This document shows, piece after piece, positions 43,893 through 53,092 of a stretch of 64,000 bases of DNA. The translations under genes and the position numbers were made by a program. The DNA is from Pedobacter sp. BMA (GTDB lineage Bacteria; Bacteroidota; Bacteroidia; Sphingobacteriales; Sphingobacteriaceae): the NCBI RefSeq assembly GCF_001027745.1, contig NZ_LECU01000008.1, positions 1 through 64,000 of the forward strand, in the 5' to 3' direction. The notes under the pieces were generated by a model that had not been told where the DNA came from, searched no databases, and saw only the letters and a list, made by a program, of their open reading frames with translations. How positions within the stretch are numbered: the first letter of the stretch is position 1; the number at the start of each line of letters is the position of its first letter.

Positions 43893-44420
43893 AATGAATG
43901 GATTTAAAATTTTTAACAGCATCACTATCCGGCCGGTATAGCTTTGCCTGGCACAATGTTAAATGCGAAAAATATAAAATCCTAATATTCAGCGTAGTGC
44001 GGCTTAACTTGTCTTGATTTGGCTTAATTTGTCTCCTTCATAGCCTGCCAGAAAACATTACTGAACAAATAATTAAACCTAAATATTGTCCTCACTTAAG
44101 GCAGCCGGTTGGAAAAGATGGCAACCTGAGAGGTATCAGTTTAGGTTAACAAATGCCTTGCGGTTGCCAATTCATTGGAATTTGATCGTGTTGATCCCAA
44201 CCCGTTCCCGAAGCCTTCCCGAACGCTTCCCGAATCTGAGGCAATAGTTTCCCAAAGAGGAGTCGAAGCCACCTCGAAGTATACACGAAGCCATTAGAAA
44301 AGGTTCCCGAAGAATGTTGGCTCAGCTACAAAGAAATCAATATCATTCCGGAGAAATGATGCTTCGCGGCTGGCGCTAATAGCCATCCCAATCGCAACGA
44401 TGTTCGATGTTGTAAGTGAG
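43893..44420. other. Intergenic region upstream of the DUF6266 gene
   Basis: No gene was supported. The stretch 44180-44290 holds several copies of the word CCCGAA (for example CCCGAAGCC, CCCGAACGC, CCCGAATCT), giving a loosely repetitive, GC-richer patch. A short frame opposite the HTH gene's end is a shadow. Confidence 0.4.
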
Positions 44421-44678
44421 TTATTTCTTGTTTGCAGGTTGAACTGGAAAATCCGGAATTTTGTAATACCACTTCCCTGAAAGCTGTTTTGAAGATACAG
44501 CGCCGTTTTTCCGCAAACGGTAAATGGTTCGGCTACTGATGTTAAGTTTTGCCATGAGTCCGGCGGTGTCAAACCATTCTTCATTTTGAACAATAGGTTG
44601 TTGCTGAATCAACAAATTACGGACTTCGTTTACAGAGTCCAGAATCTCTTTTAAGCGAAAGAAAATTTTACTAAACAT
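44421..44678 (-). CDS. Helix-turn-helix protein, excisionase/HTH_17-like
   Basis: The 85-residue protein has a helical N-terminus (FRLKEILDSVNEVRNLLIQQ) and a winged HTH: WFDTAGLMAKLNISSRTIYRL, then KNGAVSSKQLSGKWYYK. This is the MerR-like/excisionase fold found on many Bacteroidota conjugative and integrative elements and on some chromosomal loci. It is divergent from the RteC-like gene, and the inverted and direct TTGATGAT repeats at 44751-44778 lie between them as a possible binding site. It could regulate the lysis-like cassette or the RteC gene. Confidence 0.82.
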   Translation of the reverse strand: MFSKIFFRLKEILDSVNEVRNLLIQQQPIVQNEEWFDTAGLMAKLNISSRTIYRLRKNGAVSSKQLSGKWYYKIPDFPVQPANKK

Positions 44679-44750
44679 AACGATAATTTTAGATGAGCAT
44701 ACTGAAAGTTATACAATCAATACCTCTACAAATTCAACAATTACCTGTTT

Positions 44751-44778
44751 ATCATCAAGTTGATGATAGGTTGATGAT
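44751..44778. promoter_or_regulatory. Operator-like TTGATGAT repeats
   Basis: ATCATCAA (44751-44758) and TTGATGAT (44760-44767) form a perfect palindrome around one base. A further direct copy of TTGATGAT lies at 44771-44778. The site is in the divergent region between the HTH gene and the RteC-like gene, 73 bases upstream of the HTH start. Confidence 0.5.
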
Positions 44779-44962
44779 TATTGCAACCCTGCATCCCTAA
44801 AAGAAAATGACCTGGTAAAAAATTAGGAATTGAATAAATATAGCTGGTACTCAAATGCGTTCGTCACATTATAAGCGGTTTTCGCGGAGCCACAGATCTC
44901 AACGGTGTAAAAAGTTTTATTCCAGGAAAAATTGCCGATAATTTACCGGAAAAAAAACCATT

Positions 44963-46090
44963 ATGCAATTTGAACTAACCCCATTTGAAGAAAATTTTCG
45001 GGAACTGATCTCGAATAACACCTTTTCCAGAAAGTATAAAACTGATTTCGAAAAAAATGTTGATCGGGAATATGAGCGACTAATATACATGTTCAGAAAC
45101 CTGGTGTTTAAGGCCGGGAAAAACTCCGAGATAAAGAGGTATGTCTATATGCATCAGCAAGTACTCACGGCCCTGGCAGACGCAATAGAAAAAGCGATCA
45201 CGTCAGACATTGAACACCCTAACAAATCACTTTTAAACATTTTGTATTCATACATTCGGGATCTTTTGGAATGGTTAAGTGTGGAACTTCGCAAATATTT
45301 CGATTTCAGCTACAAAGCCCCCATTTATTTCATGACCCAGTCTTTGGCTAACATCAAAAACCAGCAGGAAATGCTCACTGAAAAATTTAAACAGCTTGAT
45401 TTTAGTGAAGACTTCATCACCATGTTTAAGAAGGCGACGGATGTAAGCTATGTGATAAGCTTTACGGATATTTATTTCTGGCTGGATCTATACGATATCA
45501 TCCACAAAAAAATTCTTGAAAATCTTAAAACCGATGAGTATGAAATCATTAAACTCATGATAGAAACGGGAGCAAATCATGATGTCTTTTTTTCGTACGT
45601 CGCGAAGTTTATCGCAAATGCCATTGATGGGATGCCACTGATAGATGATCAGATCACCATGCTCCGCCACTTCAGAGAAGATTTCAAATGCTCGTGTAGA
45701 AAACGTCCTGAAAAACAATATTCAGACAATAAAAGTAGCAGGAAATTAATTAATACAATATTAAAACAGAAAATCAGGTTCCTGGAATTATTAAAATTCG
45801 TCAAAGATAATTCGGAAGATGCACAAATGATGAACTCGCAATACAAGGTATCTTTCTCAGTTAAACAGCTTGCATTTTTTATTCACCTTCAAATGGAGAC
45901 AGGTATCATCCTTTGGAGAAGGGCAAAGTTTGCCCCTCAATATGTCTCGCATCATTACAGTACAATTGAAAGGGAATCCATCTCCGAAAAAAGTGTCCGT
46001 AATGCTTTGTATAATCACGCTGGTGAAGATATTAAAAAGGTAATTGTCAAGCTTACTGAAATGTTGGAGCTGGCGAAAGGAAAATATTAA
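44963..46090 (+). CDS. RteC-domain protein
   Basis: The 375-residue protein resembles RteC, the regulator of excision genes in Bacteroides conjugative transposons. The family trait is a helical protein whose C-terminal part reads like a helix-turn-helix. Here it is YKVSFSVKQLAFFIHLQMET, then the ISEKSVRNALYNH end. A CSCRKR pair of cysteines lies near residue 245. There is no other conjugation gene in the window, so this is either a remnant of an element or a domesticated regulator. Its neighbours, an HTH_17 protein and a Crp-like protein, are also regulators. Confidence 0.78.
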   Translation: MQFELTPFEENFRELISNNTFSRKYKTDFEKNVDREYERLIYMFRNLVFKAGKNSEIKRYVYMHQQVLTALADAIEKAITSDIEHPNKSLLNILYSYIRDLLEWLSVELRKYFDFSYKAPIYFMTQSLANIKNQQEMLTEKFKQLDFSEDFITMFKKATDVSYVISFTDIYFWLDLYDIIHKKILENLKTDEYEIIKLMIETGANHDVFFSYVAKFIANAIDGMPLIDDQITMLRHFREDFKCSCRKRPEKQYSDNKSSRKLINTILKQKIRFLELLKFVKDNSEDAQMMNSQYKVSFSVKQLAFFIHLQMETGIILWRRAKFAPQYVSHHYSTIERESISEKSVRNALYNHAGEDIKKVIVKLTEMLELAKGKY

Positions 46091-46189
46091 TCAGGCTGGA
46101 CCTGATATTGAAGCATGATCAATCCTTAATCATGAACACACAATGGTTTCCTTTTCATTCGTATCGAAAGAAAATCTATACAACTGGGG

Positions 46190-46207
46190 GTTGCAAAATT
46201 ATGCAAC
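46190..46207. promoter_or_regulatory. Inverted repeat upstream of the Crp-like gene
   Basis: GTTGCA (46190-46195) and TGCAAC (46202-46207) are a perfect inverted pair with six bases between, 45 bases before the ATG at 46253. The arrangement suits binding by a dimeric regulator such as the Crp-like product itself. Confidence 0.4.
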
Positions 46208-46252
46208 TTGACAGAAACTATATTACCATTTTATTTACCATCAAAAAAGGTT

Positions 46253-46828
46253 ATGGAAAATGCGGATTACATTGAAATGCTGAACACCGTACACGCTTTG
46301 CCTGATGGGCTTACATTGTACTTAAAGAGTGTAGTAAAAAGCAAAACTTATTTAAAGGGGCAGCATATAGACTATGCGGTCGATAATCAGATGTTTTACC
46401 CCTTGATGTTTACGGGGGCGGCAAAGTTACTGGCTGTCCACCGGGAGTCAGGCGAGCGTATCAATCTTTATTTCTATTTTGACAGGGAATTTCTTTTCCA
46501 TGCCACCAGCTGTGTAATCAACCCGGATGTAGAGATTGTTTTAGTTTTCCTGGAAGATGCTGAACTAATGTATATTGAGGAAGTACACTACGGAAATGTA
46601 TTGAAGCTTTATGGAGATGCCTACCACCTTGATATTAAATACAATATGTTTCATTTTGAGGCAGTCTTAAATCAGCTTTTTATCAGAAACTATCACCTCG
46701 CTACCCAACGGTATCAGCTCATGCTCAAAGATAACCCGAAAACCGGCAAAAGACTTTCAGTTAATGACATTGCTTCATATCTTGGGATAGATCAAAAAAC
46801 ACTCAGTCGCATCCGGACAAAAGAGTAG
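46253..46828 (+). CDS. Crp/Fnr-type cyclic-nucleotide-binding-domain regulator
   Basis: The 191-residue product (ATG at 46253) has the double-psi/cupin cyclic-nucleotide-binding fold of the Bacteroidota Crp-like family: LYLKSVVKSKTYLKGQHIDY, then GAAKLLAVHRESGERINLYF. The C-terminal HTH is LSVNDIASYLGIDQKTLSRI. An upstream TTG at 46208 would add 15 residues. Many such regulators have no known ligand and lack the cAMP arginine. An inverted repeat at 46190-46207 may be its own operator. It is transcribed in the same direction as the RteC-like gene but 160 bases away. Confidence 0.88.
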   Translation: MENADYIEMLNTVHALPDGLTLYLKSVVKSKTYLKGQHIDYAVDNQMFYPLMFTGAAKLLAVHRESGERINLYFYFDREFLFHATSCVINPDVEIVLVFLEDAELMYIEEVHYGNVLKLYGDAYHLDIKYNMFHFEAVLNQLFIRNYHLATQRYQLMLKDNPKTGKRLSVNDIASYLGIDQKTLSRIRTKE

Positions 46829-47132
46829 TGACATTTGTCACTCCCCACCGCCTATTTAATAGTGAACTGGTGACATTTGCGTGCATACGCTTCGATGCAT
46901 TCTCACGAAATTTATGTCAGGATTTCGGGAAATGATAAATACAATTACATATCTTAAAAATGGCTTCGCATTCGCGGGATCGGCCATTTATTTCCCGGAA
47001 TTAATGGCTGTGTTTACGGGTAGGCCGTTCAGGAGAGTCAACAAGAAAGTGTTTTACAATATCGTGTAAAACCGCTTTCGGATCGCCATCCTCAAGTGCT
47101 TAAACAGAGTCTTTAATTTAATTTTTAAAATC
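46829..47132. other. Intergenic region, no gene supported
   Basis: A 62-codon frame at 46881-47069 is open, but it has no recognisable family, no convincing start context and a mixed composition, so I do not call it. The stretch presumably carries the promoter of the small exported protein at 47133. Confidence 0.45.
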
Positions 47133-47450
47133 ATGAATTTAAAAAAAATCTCTATCGGCCTTGTAGCCCTTTTCGGGTTCGGCGTGATAGGCTTAAGTGC
47201 TTTTACCGAAGAAAAATCGGCTGCCTTAAGATACCAATTTACCGGAACTAGTTATTCAGATACCACCGACCCATCAAAGTGGGTAGATATCTCGAATGAC
47301 CCAATTCCTTCGGAATGTGATGGCGAAAGCATTCCATGTACTCTTGAATTCCAGGATACGCAATACGCAAATATCTCGGCATACCTGGCCGTGCATAATA
47401 CGCCTGCGTTGGTAGACGATGATGATTTCGTTACTTCGAGGAAAGATTAG
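47133..47450 (+). CDS. Small exported protein, 105 residues
   Basis: The product has an N-terminal export signal (KKISIGLVALFGFGVIGLSAF, probable cleavage after about residue 25) followed by an acidic mature part of about 80 residues with two cysteines (ECDGESIPCTLEF) that may form a disulfide. It resembles the small DUF6520-type exported proteins of Bacteroidota in layout (short signal, YQFTGTSYSD-like beta part, Cys pair). The function of those is unknown. A strong terminator follows directly. Confidence 0.7.
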   Translation: MNLKKISIGLVALFGFGVIGLSAFTEEKSAALRYQFTGTSYSDTTDPSKWVDISNDPIPSECDGESIPCTLEFQDTQYANISAYLAVHNTPALVDDDDFVTSRKD

Positions 47451-47457
47451 GTATAGC

Positions 47458-47483
47458 AAGGGAGCAGGCACACCTGCTCCCTT
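47458..47483 (+). terminator. Intrinsic terminator after the small exported protein gene
   Basis: A perfect 11-bp stem (AAGGGAGCAGG at 47458-47468 with CCTGCTCCCTT at 47473-47483) with a four-base loop is followed by ACGTTTTTAA. It also sits directly after the stop of the convergent SusD gene. Confidence 0.93.
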
Positions 47484-47489
47484 ACGTTT

Positions 47490-48860
47490 TTAATAGGTAT
47501 TTTGTACAATATCACTTAAGGTGATCACCTCTTCCGGAATGGGTAATGCAAAGCGCCTGCTATTTGCAGGCAGGTTATAAGTAATATTATTAACCGTTCT
47601 GCTCAATGATATCCCGGCACCCTCCTTATTTAATCTCTTAACATCCATCCATCTAAGCCCGCGGATGAGCAACTGCTTCCTCCTTTCCTTTAATATAATT
47701 TGCACTAAGACTTCCCCGCTCAATCCGGTATACGGGACATAAAATCCTTTCGCATAACGCGTGACCAGTAATGCATTTAGATCAGACAAGGCCAAGCCGG
47801 TTTGATTCAGTCTTGCAGCGCATTCGGCCCTCGTAAGGTATACTTCATCTATGGCCACCCCACTAAACGCGGTGACGGAATTATCGTAACTGCCCTTAAA
47901 GGCGTAAGTGCCATTACCGTTATCTTTAAAGTACAATGTCTTTCTCAAATCTTTAGGGTCGTATAAGCTATAAACCTCTGGAACAATTTTCGCCCTTGCA
48001 GCAGCAATTGTGGTTAACGATTTAAATACCGCAGCATATAACACTTCAGTATTAAATTGAGGAAATGGATAGCTAGCTGTTGCAGTTAACGAATTATAAT
48101 CCAGCAAGCTGCTTTTGATTTTAAGGCAGGAATCTGCATAAAGCTGCGCCTGCTCGTATTTTCGCATCCAAAGATAGGTGCGGGCCAAAAGCGCAAAGGC
48201 GGCAGGCTTTGAGGGGCGCATCACATGGATTTCCTGATTAGGCAATAGTGCGGCAGCTAATTTAAACTCATTGATGATATCATTATACGTTTCCCTGAGC
48301 GTACTTCGGGTTGACCTCAGATTAAAATTTGTGCCATCAATAACAGGTAGACCTGGTTCAGTGTCGGCGGTACTTTCGTCGTAAGCCAGGCACCAGATTC
48401 CGGCTGCCTGCAACAGATTTCTTGCCTTGATAAAATGAGCCTGGCCCATCACGCTGTTCCATTCCATTGAATTTAAAGCAGTTTTTTCAACCTTTGGCAA
48501 CCCTTCAATTACCGTATTCAAGGTAAAGTTCTTTCCATAAACATTTGACCAGTCATTGTTCTGGGAAATAAATATATTGCTGTTTTGCCAGGTATACATC
48601 CTGCGGTCCACTTCATCCCTGGCATTATAATCGGCGTCAGAAAGGTAAGTTTCGGCTGCGCTTACTTCGCCCGAACTGGCATCTACTTCATTAATTGAAC
48701 TGTATTTATCTAACAATGACTGGTAATCTTTCAACGTTGTGGGAATGGCCAGGCTATCTAGCGGCTTTTCTTCCAGAAACTTTTTACAGCCACTAGCTGC
48801 CAGCAATACCAGGATAAAAAGTTGCAATAACACAAATTGGTATTTATAATTCATGATCAT
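47490..48860 (-). CDS. RagB/SusD family outer-membrane lipoprotein
   Basis: SusD-type proteins are surface lipoproteins that cap the SusC transporter and bind the nutrient. The 456-residue product has a lipoprotein signal (FVLLQLFILVLLAASGC), the N-terminal SusD-like domain (FLEEKPLDSLAIPTTLKDYQ and the TPR-like helices after it) and the C-terminal domain with LTRAECAARLNQTGLALSDL and ILKERRKQLLIRGLRWMDVK, the strongest SusD signatures. The spacing to susC is three bases. Together they form one TonB-dependent uptake system. The substrate cannot be read from sequence, and no glycosidase is encoded nearby. Confidence 0.94.
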   Translation of the reverse strand: MIMNYKYQFVLLQLFILVLLAASGCKKFLEEKPLDSLAIPTTLKDYQSLLDKYSSINEVDASSGEVSAAETYLSDADYNARDEVDRRMYTWQNSNIFISQNNDWSNVYGKNFTLNTVIEGLPKVEKTALNSMEWNSVMGQAHFIKARNLLQAAGIWCLAYDESTADTEPGLPVIDGTNFNLRSTRSTLRETYNDIINEFKLAAALLPNQEIHVMRPSKPAAFALLARTYLWMRKYEQAQLYADSCLKIKSSLLDYNSLTATASYPFPQFNTEVLYAAVFKSLTTIAAARAKIVPEVYSLYDPKDLRKTLYFKDNGNGTYAFKGSYDNSVTAFSGVAIDEVYLTRAECAARLNQTGLALSDLNALLVTRYAKGFYVPYTGLSGEVLVQIILKERRKQLLIRGLRWMDVKRLNKEGAGISLSRTVNNITYNLPANSRRFALPIPEEVITLSDIVQNTY

Positions 48861-48863
48861 ATT

Positions 48864-51800
48864 TTAAAGGTTAAATCTTAAATTGAATGAATAGATTCTC
48901 TGAGGCGCGCCCGTTGGATAGTCCGGATCAAGCTTGTAATCATTATCTGACCATAATAAGCCCAGGTTATTAGCCGTAATCTGAACTGCCACACTATGAA
49001 ATGGAAGGTTTTTGAAATCCGTTTTATTGAACTCATATCCCACCCCTGCATACTGAAAACGGATCAAATCACCACTCAGCACCGTGGCTTCAGAATAACC
49101 ATAGAAATCATCTCTGGCTCCTATTGCAGGATATATTTGGGAAGGAACAACGGTGTTTAACTCATCCCCAGGGATTTGCCATCGATTGGAATATTCACTG
49201 AGTCCGCTACGATTTGAGTACAAACTGCTATAACTGAGGGCTGGTCTCCTGAAATAACTGCCAAACTTATAACTGATCCGAAAATTGAAATTAAAACCCC
49301 TCCAGGCGATAGTATTACCCAGCGCCCCGGTCACTACCGGAAATGCGGGGCCGCGGTAAGCCAGATCATCGATAGTTATTCCGCTACCTGTCAATGCGGT
49401 ATAGTTTTCTGAATACACCCCGTTCAGATATCCCCGTGGATTCCCGTTGGCTGGATTCAGACCGGCCCATTTATAAGAATAAACTGCGTATACCGGCTTC
49501 CCAACTACCCCGCCTATATTGAGGTTTCCATTAACAAAATTACTCCCCAGGTTACTGGATAAGTAGTAATCATCTACCCTGTCCCGGTAATAATTCAAGA
49601 AAAAATCTGTTGTCCAACGTAGCTTGCCCACCGTATTCAATGATCGCATCTCCACATCGATGCCTCTGGCGCTAATGGCGGCTACGTTTCGGGTAACCGT
49701 TGTACCCACACCAATCGTATAATCTATCGGCTCAGTTCCAATGAGGTCAGTAGATTTTTTAATATAATATTCAACACTTCCTGATAAACGCTTTTTAAAA
49801 AAACTAAAATCGAGCCCGGCATTTAGTGTCCTGGTGAGTTCCCATTTTAAGTCTGGATTGGCATAATTAAATATGATCGACATTGCGGTTCGGGTATAGC
49901 TCGAAATTCCGCTATAACTGATCGTGGTTAGTGCTGCGTTTCTGGAATCAGAATTTCCGCTACTTCCATAAGTAACACGCAAACGCAGATAAGGCCAATT
50001 ATTGGCGAAAGGCTCCTGTGATACAATCCATGCCATCCCAGCCGACCATAATGGGTGCCAGAGATTATTTGTAGATACACCAAAAAGATTTGAGGCGTCC
50101 CTTCGTGCACTGCCTGAAAGGGTATACCGGTTTTTAAAGGATAATGCACCATTGGCATAAGCTGACACGTAACGGGTAAGCGAACCGTTGTGACTGGTGA
50201 AATCACTAATGTACCCGGATGATCCGGTCACAAAATTCCTATAGCTATTTACATAATCTACGGGTATAGATGTACCTGTTTCGGCATCTACCCCATAACT
50301 CCTGAATGTCCTGCTCACACCCCTTGCTTCCCGCATTTCACCACCAGCCAGAAAATCGAGAGATAAATCATTAATTTGTTTATTAAAATTTACCTGGCCG
50401 CGAAGATTATGTACATTGAGGTCTTGAAGATTTTCATCAACGATACTGCCTAAAGGTATTGGTCTGGTTACTGTGGTACCCGACAGCTGTGTAAACTGGT
50501 TAATCAGATTCCGTGTATAATAACTTGATATATCGTTAATCGTGTTTCCATCGATTTTTTGGTTTTCGTACTGATAGTTGATACCCAATTTAAGGCCTTT
50601 GAACATTTCATAACCTATTTTTAAATTGGCAAGTAAATCTTTTGTAGTATTTGAGGTAGCAGAATGTTGCGCATCAGAAATCGGATAGTATTTCCAGTCT
50701 AACAAGTTGCCACTCCCCGCGGTAGTAGTGTACCGGCTAGTGTAAGTTTTCATAACCTCCGCCTCTTCGCCGTTGTTATTTAAAAACCTGGTGTAAGATG
50801 GTAATACTCCAGTTGCTGTCGTCAGCGAGGATAAACCAGGCAATCCACTGGCATTATTGATCTGGCTATACGAGATCGCAAAACCCAAATCCAGATTTTT
50901 AACCGGCTTCCAGTTATTTTCTACCTTCAGGTTAAGCCTGGAATATTTAGCTGAAAGCGCACTTGTATTATGGTCGTAACCAGCAGTAACCAGCCAGTTG
51001 TGATTGGCCATGCCGCCCTGCATGGATAAGCTATACTGGTTGTTTATACCTGTTTTGAACAAAGCACCGGCGTAGTTCTGATTAATATCCTGAGTACGCA
51101 ATACACTCAGGTTGTCTTCCAATTGCTGGGTACTGATTTTACTATCCCTTGCTGCTATTAATAGTTCGATCACCGGTGAGAGTACCGGATGCGTACTTGC
51201 ATTTTCAGAGCTGGTGTAATAACCTTTCGAAAACAACATTTGCTCTACAGCAATCTGATCTCTGGCCGATATGCGTTGGCTATAAGTTAAATCCGGGTCA
51301 CTTAATACGCTGGTAGCTGCATTAAACTGGACATTAAATTTTTGATTGTATTTACCCTTTTTCGTCGTAATTACAATTACCCCGTTTCCGGCTTTCGCCC
51401 CCCATATTGAGGCGGCAGCAGCATCTTTTAAAATCGTAATATTTTCGACATCGTTAGGGTTGATGTTATTGATATCGCCCTGGTAAGGGAACTGATCTAC
51501 AACAATCAAAGGACTGCGGTCAGACCGTAAGGTACTTAATCCGCGCACCATGATGGAAGCTGAATTTGTTCTTCTGTCTACGGTCAATGCAGGTGTGATT
51601 CCTTCTAACCTCTCCAGAATTCCGGTGGTAACCTGTTGGTTGAATGTATTTTTGCTAACACTGCTAAAACTTCCTGTCGCACGTTCTTTAGGTATATCCT
51701 GGTATCCTGTGCTTACTATAACATCTTCGAGCTGACGGCTCTCAGTTTGTAAGTACACTTCAAAAATTTTGCGCTGAGGTAAGCTGACCTTCCCTTTAAA

Positions 51801-52025
51801 CATTGCATATCCGAGATGGCTGATGATGACTTCGTAATCGCCCTTAGGGATTTGCATTTTGAAAAAGCCAAGACTGTCAGAATAGGTCTGACGGTCATTT
51901 ACTTTTACACTGACCCTCAACAAGGATGTTTTATTCGCGGCATCCAAAATCCTTCCGCTCAGCTCTTGTGCGCATGCGGCTATTCCTGTAAGCGCGCATA
52001 TTAAGGTAAATAGTACTGCTTTCAT
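48864..52025 (-). CDS. SusC/RagA family TonB-linked outer-membrane transporter
   Basis: The 1053-residue protein has a signal peptide, an N-terminal carboxypeptidase-regulatory-like domain (ELSGRILDAANKTSLLRVSV), the plug domain (VIVSTGYQDIPKERATGSFS, then VENITILKDAAAASIWGAKA with the SusC signature) and a 22-strand barrel ending IYSFNLRFNL. It imports a substrate across the outer membrane with energy from TonB. The genes for TlpA and SusD are adjacent with two or three bases between, so this is one operon. The TlpA partner is common in such Pedobacter loci. Confidence 0.95.
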   Translation of the reverse strand: MKAVLFTLICALTGIAACAQELSGRILDAANKTSLLRVSVKVNDRQTYSDSLGFFKMQIPKGDYEVIISHLGYAMFKGKVSLPQRKIFEVYLQTESRQLEDVIVSTGYQDIPKERATGSFSSVSKNTFNQQVTTGILERLEGITPALTVDRRTNSASIMVRGLSTLRSDRSPLIVVDQFPYQGDINNINPNDVENITILKDAAAASIWGAKAGNGVIVITTKKGKYNQKFNVQFNAATSVLSDPDLTYSQRISARDQIAVEQMLFSKGYYTSSENASTHPVLSPVIELLIAARDSKISTQQLEDNLSVLRTQDINQNYAGALFKTGINNQYSLSMQGGMANHNWLVTAGYDHNTSALSAKYSRLNLKVENNWKPVKNLDLGFAISYSQINNASGLPGLSSLTTATGVLPSYTRFLNNNGEEAEVMKTYTSRYTTTAGSGNLLDWKYYPISDAQHSATSNTTKDLLANLKIGYEMFKGLKLGINYQYENQKIDGNTINDISSYYTRNLINQFTQLSGTTVTRPIPLGSIVDENLQDLNVHNLRGQVNFNKQINDLSLDFLAGGEMREARGVSRTFRSYGVDAETGTSIPVDYVNSYRNFVTGSSGYISDFTSHNGSLTRYVSAYANGALSFKNRYTLSGSARRDASNLFGVSTNNLWHPLWSAGMAWIVSQEPFANNWPYLRLRVTYGSSGNSDSRNAALTTISYSGISSYTRTAMSIIFNYANPDLKWELTRTLNAGLDFSFFKKRLSGSVEYYIKKSTDLIGTEPIDYTIGVGTTVTRNVAAISARGIDVEMRSLNTVGKLRWTTDFFLNYYRDRVDDYYLSSNLGSNFVNGNLNIGGVVGKPVYAVYSYKWAGLNPANGNPRGYLNGVYSENYTALTGSGITIDDLAYRGPAFPVVTGALGNTIAWRGFNFNFRISYKFGSYFRRPALSYSSLYSNRSGLSEYSNRWQIPGDELNTVVPSQIYPAIGARDDFYGYSEATVLSGDLIRFQYAGVGYEFNKTDFKNLPFHSVAVQITANNLGLLWSDNDYKLDPDYPTGAPQRIYSFNLRFNL

Positions 52026-52027
52026 AA

Positions 52028-52699
52028 TTAAGGCTTTTTTGGTGTTGAAGGATGTTTCGCTATATATCTTTGCGCCCTCCCCAATACGGCATCCAGGTTC
52101 GCAATGGTCAGAAGATCATAACCTGTAATAGCGACCACAACGCCCTGAGCGTTAATCCATATATAATGTGGGATGTAGTGATAAGGAAATGCATTTGCGA
52201 GATATACGTCGTTAATAATAGAAGTTGCGTTAATGTCAGGGACTTCTGTACGGATATTGGAAAATATCCTGGTGATATTGGTAAGCGAATCGCGTGACCT
52301 TTTGGGATTTACCAGCACCACTTTAAAAAGTTTTGAATTTGCTTTCTGGAAGCTATCTAACAAGGGTATTTTTTTAATGCAGGTAGTACACCAGGAGGCC
52401 CAGAAATCAATGATGATAAATTTGCCTTTATCCCCTGAAAGATTGGAAACGATGAGTTTACCGTTATCGAAAATTTCATGGTTTCTATTCCAGAAATCGG
52501 TTCCCAACTTTTGCCCGACTTGTATCGGGACTGTTGTTTCAGTTAAAATTTGTGCTTCTGAAACCATTGGAATAGCGCAAAAGAACACAGCACTTAAGTA
52601 AGTGAGATTTGATTTTTTGATATCGAAAGTAGCATCCATAAACTTTCGAAAATTCAGGCATAGCAATGCCCGGTCAATAAAAAGCTTTAATTTTTTCAT
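52028..52699 (-). CDS. TlpA-like thioredoxin-fold protein
   Basis: The 223-residue exported protein has a hydrophobic signal (YLSAVFFCAIPMVSEAQ, about 35-51) and a thioredoxin-fold domain with IIDFWASWCTTCIKKIPLLD, the active-site pair CTTC. It probably keeps a periplasmic or outer-membrane partner reduced. A start at codon 21 (MDATFDIKKSN) would give a more usual signal-peptide length. The gene is the first large gene of the operon with susC and susD, preceded by a structured leader and a 49-codon ORF. Confidence 0.88.
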   Translation of the reverse strand: MKKLKLFIDRALLCLNFRKFMDATFDIKKSNLTYLSAVFFCAIPMVSEAQILTETTVPIQVGQKLGTDFWNRNHEIFDNGKLIVSNLSGDKGKFIIIDFWASWCTTCIKKIPLLDSFQKANSKLFKVVLVNPKRSRDSLTNITRIFSNIRTEVPDINATSIINDVYLANAFPYHYIPHYIWINAQGVVVAITGYDLLTIANLDAVLGRAQRYIAKHPSTPKKP

Positions 52700-52807
52700 T
52701 GTTTGTTTGGTTGGTAAATAAAAATAAACGTTAGCTATAGGGATGCTTTGAACTCAGCAGGATCTTAAGAAACATTGGATGTTTCGCCTAAACTGCTTTA
52801 ATAATAA

Positions 52808-52957
52808 TTATTCAGGAGAACAGATGATAAGGCTCAATAAGATAATTTCAGCCCATTCACGAGTTGAAAATTGGGTTGAATTGTAGATGATACAAGTTCG
52901 TTTAGGTAGCCAGGTTCTTGTTAGAGAATAATCAAATTGTGATTGTAGTGCTTTCAT
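52808..52957 (-). CDS. 49-residue ORF in the SusCD operon leader
   Basis: The ORF begins MKALQSQFDYSLTRTWLPKR and ends ILLSLIICSPE. Its ATG at 52957 follows a very A/T-rich segment (TTAAATATATTAACC), a good Bacteroidota initiation context. It lies between the structured leader (52992-53076) and TlpA. The C-terminal half is hydrophobic and carries a Cys in each half. It may be a small membrane peptide, a leader peptide coupled to downstream translation, or a non-functional frame. I know no family. Confidence 0.45.
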   Translation of the reverse strand: MKALQSQFDYSLTRTWLPKRTCIIYNSTQFSTREWAEIILLSLIICSPE

Positions 52958-52991
52958 GGTTAATATATTTAACCGAAAGACAAACGGAAAA

Positions 52992-53076
52992 GGGCCACCT
53001 TTACGCTGTATCTGCGACGAAGGTGTAGGACCACCACCACTTTGCAGCGGCTGAACACAGATATAGCAGGTGACCC
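52992..53076 (-). ncRNA. Structured leader RNA of the SusCD/TlpA operon
   Basis: Two stacked helices, 52992-53000 with 53068-53076 (9 bp, one wobble) and 53005-53016 with 53056-53067 (12 bp, one A-C mismatch and one wobble), are separated only by four unpaired bases on one side. They enclose CAG-CGG-CTG (53045-53053) and GGTG/CACC (53022-53035). The element lies directly after the -7 box TATCTTTG (minus strand, 53100-53093), so the transcript would start within about ten bases of it. It does not fit any riboswitch class I know by sequence. It may be a protective 5' hairpin or a regulatory element. Confidence 0.55.
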
Positions 53077-53092
53077 AAATCCGTATGCTACG

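Noticed and set aside
46881..47069. 62-codon ORF between the Crp-like gene and the small exported protein
   Set aside because: No family, weak start context and unremarkable composition.
52992..53076. Known riboswitch (TPP, cobalamin, FMN, SAM)
   Set aside because: None of the conserved core sequences of these classes was found in the folded segment.
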